From assembly GCA_905233145.1 (NCBI GenBank), contig CAJODI010000001.1, positions 1 through 64,000 on the forward strand: a DNA stretch of 64,000 bases, written 5' to 3'. A program made the position numbers and the translations under genes. This DNA comes from an uncultured Ruminococcus sp. (GTDB lineage Bacteria; Bacillota; Clostridia; Oscillospirales; Acutalibacteraceae). The notes below the pieces were generated by a model. That model was given only the letters and a program-made list of their open reading frames with translations. It ran no database searches and had not been told where the DNA came from. Of the stretch, positions 58,548 to 64,000 are shown piece by piece (within the stretch, counting starts at the first letter, position 1; the number at the start of each line of letters is the position of its first letter).

Positions 58548-59363
58548 GTGAATGAAATTTTAACAGCGGTGATTCCCGTTGTGATCATAGGTATAATCTG
58601 CGGCGCAATGCTTGTAGTCGCCTCAAAGCTTATGGCAGTCAAGGAGGATGAGCGGCTCCCGAAAATCAGGGAATGTCTGCCGGGCGCAAACTGCGGAGCC
58701 TGCGGCTTTGCCGGCTGCGACGGCTACGCAAAGGCATTATGCGAAACCGAAGGCACGGCGACAAATCTATGCGTGCCGGGCGGCGACGGTGTTTCAAGGC
58801 AGCTTAGCGAGCTTTTGGGCGTTGAGTTTGCAGATGTTGTGGAGAAGGTAGCTGTTGTCCACTGCGCCGGCGATTGTGAGCACACAAAGGACAAGGTTGA
58901 TTATATCGGCATGAACAGCTGCGCTGCGGCAAAGCTGGTTTTCGGCAGCAAAGGAAGCTGCGCCTACGGCTGCCTGGGCTTGGGCGACTGCGCCAAGGCT
59001 TGTCCGAGCGAAGCGATTTGTCTCAAAAACGGGATTGCACATATTGATACCCGCCGTTGCACAGGCTGCGGAATATGCACGCGCACATGTCCAAATCAGA
59101 TCATATCACTGGTTGACGATGTTGAAAGAGTTGTTGTGACCTGCAGCAACAAGGACAAGGGCGCAGTAACGCGCAAGGTCTGCTCAAACGGCTGTATAGG
59201 CTGTAAAAAATGTGAAAGAATCTGCCCGAACGATGCAATCAAGGTAACTGACAATCTGGCGGTAATCGACCATTCAAAATGTCAGAACTGCGAAAGCTTT
59301 GGAATCTGCGCCGAAAACTGCACCACAGGCTGTCTTTTGATTCAGGAAGGCGGACAGCACTGA
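58548..59363 (+). CDS. rnfB: Rnf complex subunit B (ferredoxin)
   Basis: [22 protein letters not shown], multiple 4Fe-4S motifs. Confidence 0.97.
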   Translation: MNEILTAVIPVVIIGIICGAMLVVASKLMAVKEDERLPKIRECLPGANCGACGFAGCDGYAKALCETEGTATNLCVPGGDGVSRQLSELLGVEFADVVEKVAVVHCAGDCEHTKDKVDYIGMNSCAAAKLVFGSKGSCAYGCLGLGDCAKACPSEAICLKNGIAHIDTRRCTGCGICTRTCPNQIISLVDDVERVVVTCSNKDKGAVTRKVCSNGCIGCKKCERICPNDAIKVTDNLAVIDHSKCQNCESFGICAENCTTGCLLIQEGGQH

Positions 59364-59393
59364 TTATACTTTTTCGGCACTCAGCTTAATATA

Positions 59394-59428
59394 AAAATCC
59401 CCATGTCACATAACGGCATGGGGATTTA
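59394..59428 (+). terminator. Terminator of rnf operon
   Basis: AAATCCCCATG-TCACATAACGG-CATGGGGATTT. Confidence 0.8.
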
Positions 59429-59484
59429 TAATAATAATTATTTTTTGAGTCAAGACTCCGGTGGAGTGTTGATGCATTGTTGCC

Positions 59485-60207
59485 TTAAAAATTATCGGTT
59501 TGATACATTATTATCGAGAGTGCCGCCAAGGGAGCTGTTTCGGCGCGCAGGATCCTTTTGCCGAGCGTTGCGGTTTGCGCGCCGTTCTTAACAGCCAGAT
59601 CAACCTCTTCCGGCGAAAAGCCGCCCTCGCTTCCTATGAAAATGCCAATTGATTTCGGCTTGTCAGGCAAAAGCTTTTTGACCGATTCTCCGCCAAGCTC
59701 ATAAAAGAAAATTGTTTTTTCGTTTTGGCAGGAAAGCTCAACAGCTTTTTTGAACCTTACACAATTACCAACCTCGGGGATAATTCCTCTTCGGCTTTGC
59801 ATGGCAGCCTGGAGCGCGATTTTCTGCCAGCGTTCCTGCTTTTTGCGGAGCGTTTTTTCGTCGGGGCGCGAAACACATCTTTCGGAAATCATCGGAACGA
59901 TTCGGCTCACCCCGAGCTCAACGCACTTTTGAATGATGTAATCCATCTTGTCTCCCTTTGGGAGTGCCTGATAAAGCGTCACGGCAACGTCGGGCTCGTT
60001 TTGACAAGGCTGCTTTGAAACCACCTTGACCTCCGCGCAATTATCATCCAATGATATAAGCTCACATTCACACTGTATCTTACACGGCGTAACAAGTGTA
60101 AGAGCTTCTCCGCGCCTCATTCTCAGCACCTTTATATGCTTTGCGTTTTCGCCCGATATTGTAAAAAAATCGGCCGTAATTTCATTTTCTGTAAAAAACC
60201 AAGCCAT
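59485..60207 (-). CDS. rsmE: 16S rRNA (uracil-1498-N3)-methyltransferase
   Basis: HIKVLRMRRGEALTLV, FIGSEGGFSPEEVDLA, LGKRILRAETA. Confidence 0.96.
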   Translation of the reverse strand: MAWFFTENEITADFFTISGENAKHIKVLRMRRGEALTLVTPCKIQCECELISLDDNCAEVKVVSKQPCQNEPDVAVTLYQALPKGDKMDYIIQKCVELGVSRIVPMISERCVSRPDEKTLRKKQERWQKIALQAAMQSRRGIIPEVGNCVRFKKAVELSCQNEKTIFFYELGGESVKKLLPDKPKSIGIFIGSEGGFSPEEVDLAVKNGAQTATLGKRILRAETAPLAALSIIMYQTDNF

Positions 60208-60329
60208 AGCCGCACCTCCGTTTTCAGAAATTTTTCAGAATAATTTGATAAATATATTTTACCAAAAACCGAAAACAATTGCAATAATCAAACTCCGGTG
60301 GTACAATAAATGAAAAAGGAAGTGATGAA

Positions 60330-60893
60330 ATGATTACACTCACAGATATAGATGTTATAAACCTGTTGCGAAAAAACGGACTGGATGCAGACGAATTGCA
60401 AAAAAATGTTGTTGAACTTTTGGCAAACTCCGGACTCAAAATAGCCACCGCCGAAAGCTGCACAGGCGGTCTGATAAGCGAGAGGATTACCTCTGTCAGC
60501 GGTGCAAGCGCAGTGTTTGACTGCGGAATCTGTTCATACGCTAACTCAATCAAAGAAAAGCTTCTCGGTGTCAGCGGCGAAACGCTGGAGGTGCTTGGAG
60601 CTGTTTCTGCAGAAACAGCTATCCAAATGGCGGAAGGCATTCGCAAGATTTCCGGGGCGGATATAGGCTTGAGCACTACCGGGATCGCAGGACCGACCGG
60701 CGGAACGGAGTTAAAGCCTGTAGGCACGGTGTTTGTTGGCGTTTGTACAGAAAAGCGCACGTATGCTCTTCACCTGAAGCTCGGCGGAGTTAATATTGTA
60801 AATTCGCGTAGCTATATCAGGAGAGTTGCCTCGGACGCGGTGCTGTTCACAGCGATAAACGAAATACATTTTTTGAAGCAACCAAGTGAATAA
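60330..60893 (+). CDS. pncC: CinA-family nicotinamide-nucleotide amidohydrolase
   Basis: TAESCTGGLISERITSVSGASAVFDCGICSYAN..., STTGIAGPTGGTELKPVGTVFVG. Confidence 0.93.
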   Translation: MITLTDIDVINLLRKNGLDADELQKNVVELLANSGLKIATAESCTGGLISERITSVSGASAVFDCGICSYANSIKEKLLGVSGETLEVLGAVSAETAIQMAEGIRKISGADIGLSTTGIAGPTGGTELKPVGTVFVGVCTEKRTYALHLKLGGVNIVNSRSYIRRVASDAVLFTAINEIHFLKQPSE

Positions 60894-60897
60894 AGTA

Positions 60898-60942
60898 ACC
60901 GCAGAGCGTGTTTTTCATTACAGAAAAGCCGGCTCTGCGGTT
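60898..60942. terminator. Bidirectional terminator-like hairpin
   Basis: AACCGCAGAGC...GCTCTGCGGTT between convergent genes. Confidence 0.7.
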
Positions 60943-60953
60943 TATATTTTTCG

Positions 60954-61682
60954 CTATATATTATTGATTTTTATTTGAGAGAGCAAGGCTCCCACCTTTT
61001 CATGGAACACCAAATCCGCCTCGCTGTCAAACGGCGTTTCGTCGCGGTTGATCAAAACAATTTTGTCGCCGCGAAAATACCTTACAAACCCAGCCGCAGG
61101 GTACACCGTCAGGCTTGTTCCGGCGATTATCAGCAGATCCGCGTTTTGGATAGCAGCGACCGCGCCGCCGATAACCTTATCGTTAAGGCTCTCCTCATAC
61201 AGCACCACGTCGGGCTTGATTATTCCGCCGCATTCGCAGTGCGGCACACCCTCGCTTTTCTTGATAAACTCCGCGCTGTAGCTTTTGCCGCACGACATGC
61301 AGTAGTTTCTCAGCACGCTGCCGTGCAGCTCAAAAACCTTTTTGCTGCCTGCCGCCTGATGAAGTCCGTCGATGTTTTGCGTAACGACCGCGCTGAGCTT
61401 TCCGGCTTCTTCAAGCTGAGCAAGCCAAAGGTGCGCAGGGTTGGGCTTTTTGTCCGTGAGCAGCATTTTGTCGCGGTAGAAGCGATAAAACTCCTCGGTG
61501 TTTTTCATAAAAAATGTGTGGCTCAAAATCTGCTCCGGCGGCCAGTCGTATTTTTGATTATATAGCCCGTCAACGCTGCGAAAATCGGGAATACCGCTTT
61601 CGGTGCTGACCCCGGCACCGCCAAAGAAAACTATGCGGCTGCTACGGTCAACCAGCCTTTGCAATTCTTCTGTATTGTTCAC
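60954..61682 (-). CDS. cobB: SIR2-family NAD-dependent protein deacylase
   Basis: GGAGVSTESGIPDFRS, TQNIDGLHQAAG, ELHGS, zinc CMSCGK/CECGG. Confidence 0.96.
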   Translation of the reverse strand: MNNTEELQRLVDRSSRIVFFGGAGVSTESGIPDFRSVDGLYNQKYDWPPEQILSHTFFMKNTEEFYRFYRDKMLLTDKKPNPAHLWLAQLEEAGKLSAVVTQNIDGLHQAAGSKKVFELHGSVLRNYCMSCGKSYSAEFIKKSEGVPHCECGGIIKPDVVLYEESLNDKVIGGAVAAIQNADLLIIAGTSLTVYPAAGFVRYFRGDKIVLINRDETPFDSEADLVFHEKVGALLSQIKINNI

Positions 61683-61700
61683 AAAATCACTCCTGCCTTA

Positions 61701-62345
61701 TTATCCTGTTTTAGCATTTGTATGATTTTTATATGTGTTCCAAGTAGGTTCATATTCGGCGTTTGCTTGATCTCCCCACATATCCCAACCATTACGTTCC
61801 CCACGAGCGAAAAGCTCTATTCTATTAGGAAGGCTACAAGCCTCAATAATTGGTATTATTTCATCCGGTTTTCTGCTATGTTCACGTTTTTGAGAACGAA
61901 TCAAATTAACTTGAGAACGTGCAGGAGACAACGTTCGATTTGGTTGACTTTTCTTTTTAATTCCGAATAAAAGTAATTCTGTTACGTTGCGAAAATAAAA
62001 CCCAACACCTCTTCCATCGGGAAATCCATCTTTTCGGATTTTTTCCCAAACGATATTGCCCTTATAATCAAATCCCCATGCTTCCATGACGGCTAATCCA
62101 TAAGGTAACAAAGCGTTTGGCACCCAAAGATAAAGATGCGCTTTATCATCAGCTATTGCAGAAACCGGTAATGATTTTATTTCTTCCAGTGTCATCGTTT
62201 CGTACCGGGTTAGTCGTTTGTGTTCAGGAGCAACCTTACCGGTTCGATTTTGAAACTGCCAAGGTGGATCTGCATATATAGTGTTGTATTTTTTTCCATT
62301 AGTGTATGTCAATAAACTTTCTATAGTATGTTCCAGGTCACTCAT
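61701..62345 (-). CDS. MT-A70 family DNA (adenine-N6) methyltransferase
   Basis: YADPPWQFQNRTG catalytic DPPW; KPDEIIPIIEACSLPNRIELFARG; ATG at 62345 overlaps the endonuclease stop. Confidence 0.9.
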   Translation of the reverse strand: MSDLEHTIESLLTYTNGKKYNTIYADPPWQFQNRTGKVAPEHKRLTRYETMTLEEIKSLPVSAIADDKAHLYLWVPNALLPYGLAVMEAWGFDYKGNIVWEKIRKDGFPDGRGVGFYFRNVTELLLFGIKKKSQPNRTLSPARSQVNLIRSQKREHSRKPDEIIPIIEACSLPNRIELFARGERNGWDMWGDQANAEYEPTWNTYKNHTNAKTG

Positions 62346-62994
62346 ACCCTTTAACACATCCCTTCTTTATTCCTATTGCTAATATTGGACATCCTCCGTT
62401 TCTTCTACTGTCAAGCCTATAAATAAGTTTTCCAATCCATGTAGTTGAAGCACCGTATTTTGATATTACACCCATTTCTTTAAATATTTCATTTAGTTCT
62501 TCTGCTCGTGTTACGATAACCCCTACATCAATTAAGCCGCAATCAAAATAAGTTCTCATTGCAAGCAAATCTCTGTCAAAAGTTTGATCTTTGCTATTCC
62601 ATTCGAGATCAAATGCTACCCGATTCTTTAAGAAATCAATATTATGACCGTCAATATATCCTGTGATAGTTTCAATTTCAAATGGTTTATCTGAAAAACG
62701 TCCTCTTCTCTGTGCTGTTTGACGAGGATACTTTTTCACTATTAAGTCTCCAGAAATACGAATCTCGCGCCAACCGTATGGATATAATACATCATCAAAT
62801 TTTTTAGGAATTGGAGATTCGTTTCCACCCGACTTAGAGATATCGGCAGTTGTTAATTCAAGCTTTCGTAGTGATTCTTGTATCTCATTCCACTCGATAG
62901 GAAAACTTTCATGCAATATTTCTAATGCATGACAATAATCATAATACTCAAATCTAAATTGAATATCTTTATCAATATACTTTTCAATAGCCAT
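62338..62994 (-). CDS. Type II restriction endonuclease, BglII/BstYI-like
   Basis: HNIDFLKNRVAFDLEWNSKDQTFDRDLLAMRTYFDCGLIDVGVIVTR resembles the BglII-family catalytic region; paired with methyltransferase. Confidence 0.75.
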   Translation of the reverse strand: MAIEKYIDKDIQFRFEYYDYCHALEILHESFPIEWNEIQESLRKLELTTADISKSGGNESPIPKKFDDVLYPYGWREIRISGDLIVKKYPRQTAQRRGRFSDKPFEIETITGYIDGHNIDFLKNRVAFDLEWNSKDQTFDRDLLAMRTYFDCGLIDVGVIVTRAEELNEIFKEMGVISKYGASTTWIGKLIYRLDSRRNGGCPILAIGIKKGCVKGYE

Positions 62995-63110
62995 GCTATA
63001 CTACCTCTTTTTGCTCATCACTAATTCGTAAAAATCTGATTATGCTGTAGTATAATAATTGTAACATCACGAAAAAACTTTGTCAATTCAAACTTAGCGA
63101 ATAAAGAAAC

Positions 63111-63136
63111 AGACCTTCCGAATAATCGAAAGGTCT
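63111..63136 (-). terminator. Terminator hairpin downstream of rpsI
   Basis: AGACCTTcCGAATAATCGaAAGGTCT. Confidence 0.7.
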
Positions 63137-63158
63137 GATAAATAACCAAAGAATTTGA

Positions 63159-63560
63159 TCATCTTTTTGAGAACTGGGGAGCTCTGCGGGCTGCTTTAAG
63201 ACCGTATTTCTTACGCTCTTTCATTCTCGGGTCACGTGTCAGGAAGCCTGCTTTTTTGAGCTTGCCGCGGAGAGCCTCTGAATCGTACTGAAGCAAAGCT
63301 CTTGAAATTCCGTGACGGATCGCACCTGCCTGACCGGTTACGCCGCCGCCTGCAACACGGCAAACAACGTCAAATTTCTCGTCTGTTTCTGTAAGAGCGA
63401 GCGGCTGTCTAACAATCAGCTTAAGAGTATCAAGACCGAAATAATCGTCGATGTCACGGTCGTTGATTGTAATTTTGCCTGTGCCCTGATAAAGTCTTAC
63501 TCTGGCAACAGAGCTTTTTCTTCTGCCTGTACCGTAAAAATAAGGTGTCTTATCGTACAT
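63159..63560 (-). CDS. rpsI: 30S ribosomal protein S9
   Basis: [31 protein letters not shown]-term [18 protein letters not shown]. Confidence 0.98.
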   Translation of the reverse strand: MYDKTPYFYGTGRRKSSVARVRLYQGTGKITINDRDIDDYFGLDTLKLIVRQPLALTETDEKFDVVCRVAGGGVTGQAGAIRHGISRALLQYDSEALRGKLKKAGFLTRDPRMKERKKYGLKAARRAPQFSKR

Positions 63561-63577
63561 AATCAATTGCCTCCTTC

Positions 63578-64000
63578 TTAAGCTTCAAGCATCTCGGGCT
63601 TCTGAGCCTGATGCTTGTGTTCCGCACCCTCAAAGAGTCTGAGTCTCAAAAGAGCTGCTCTGCCGAGTGTGTTCTTGGGAAGCATACCCTTAACGGCAAG
63701 CTCCATAGCCTTGGTTGGTCTGGTTGCCATAAGAGTATCGTAACCTGTTTCTTTGAGATGACCGATATATCCGGTATGACGCTGCCACTTTTTCTGAGTG
63801 AGCTTGTTGCCTGTTAGCACAGCGTCCTTGCAGTTGATGATAATAACATGGTCGCCGCAGTCTACGTTTGGCGTAAATGTTGGCTTATGCTTGCCTCTGA
63901 GGAGCACCGCTGCCTGAGCTGCAACACGACCGAGGGGCTTGCCCGCTGCGTCGATTACATACCAGCTGCGCTCAACTTCGCTTTTCTTAGCTAAATAAGT
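63578..64000 (-). CDS. rplM: 50S ribosomal protein L13 (5' end truncated by window edge)
   Basis: Reverse frame continues upstream of the ORF-track start: [56 protein letters not shown]... Confidence 0.97.
   Translation of the reverse strand, partial: TYLAKKSEVERSWYVIDAAGKPLGRVAAQAAVLLRGKHKPTFTPNVDCGDHVIIINCKDAVLTGNKLTQKKWQRHTGYIGHLKETGYDTLMATRPTKAMELAVKGMLPKNTLGRAALLRLRLFEGAEHKHQAQKPEMLEA

Noticed and set aside
60975-61565. 196-aa plus-strand ORF antisense to sir2
   Set aside because: Shadow ORF; the minus frame has all SIR2 motifs.
60954-62994. SIR2 plus restriction-modification genes as a combined SIR2 defence system
   Set aside because: The SIR2 gene is a canonical stand-alone deacylase (full catalytic and zinc motifs, no fused effector domains), with its own convergent terminator; adjacency to the R-M cassette is probably incidental.

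Overview
The window is a mostly housekeeping chromosomal segment from a Firmicutes/Clostridia genome. It looks Ruminococcus-like (Oscillospiraceae), judged from protein styles only, with no database search. It carries:
- a sugar ABC transporter (binding protein plus two permeases, no ATPase);
- an ECF sigma / anti-sigma pair;
- three GH13 enzymes: a secreted CBM26 amylase, an intracellular neopullulanase-like enzyme, and a 1.2 kb-codon secreted amylase with CBM26-like repeats and an internal dockerin;
- pyrC / DRE-TIM aldolase / pyrF, serC-serA, lepA, trpS, aspS, hisS;
- mreB-mreC-mreD-PBP2-minD-mgsA;
- zapA-U32 peptidase, nth, rnfCDGEAB, rsmE, pncC-like, and sir2;
- a two-gene restriction-modification cassette and rplM-rpsI (rplM truncated by the window end);
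- an initiator tRNA-fMet.

The most interesting non-routine signals are:
(1) a roughly 700-nt AT-rich intergenic transcription unit at about 21829-22560. It has a consensus promoter, a 34-codon ORF, several nested complementary segments, a possible pseudoknot and a strong terminator, with no recognisable gene. It is a candidate structured ncRNA.
(2) an SPFH / zinc-ribbon / TPM operon resembling B. subtilis ydjI-ydjG-ydjH but without PspA. It sits beside a class III autoinhibited Fic protein and a zinc-ribbon membrane protein.
(3) at least three families of short interspersed intergenic repeats: a MITE-like family with AAGGCAAYACCGCA termini, a GTGCCGGCGGGCA family, and a TTTTCGGGCAA...CTCGG family that is tandemised upstream of a HAD gene.
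(4) a dockerin-bearing amylase implying an amylosome.
(5) a BglII-like endonuclease paired with an MT-A70 methyltransferase.
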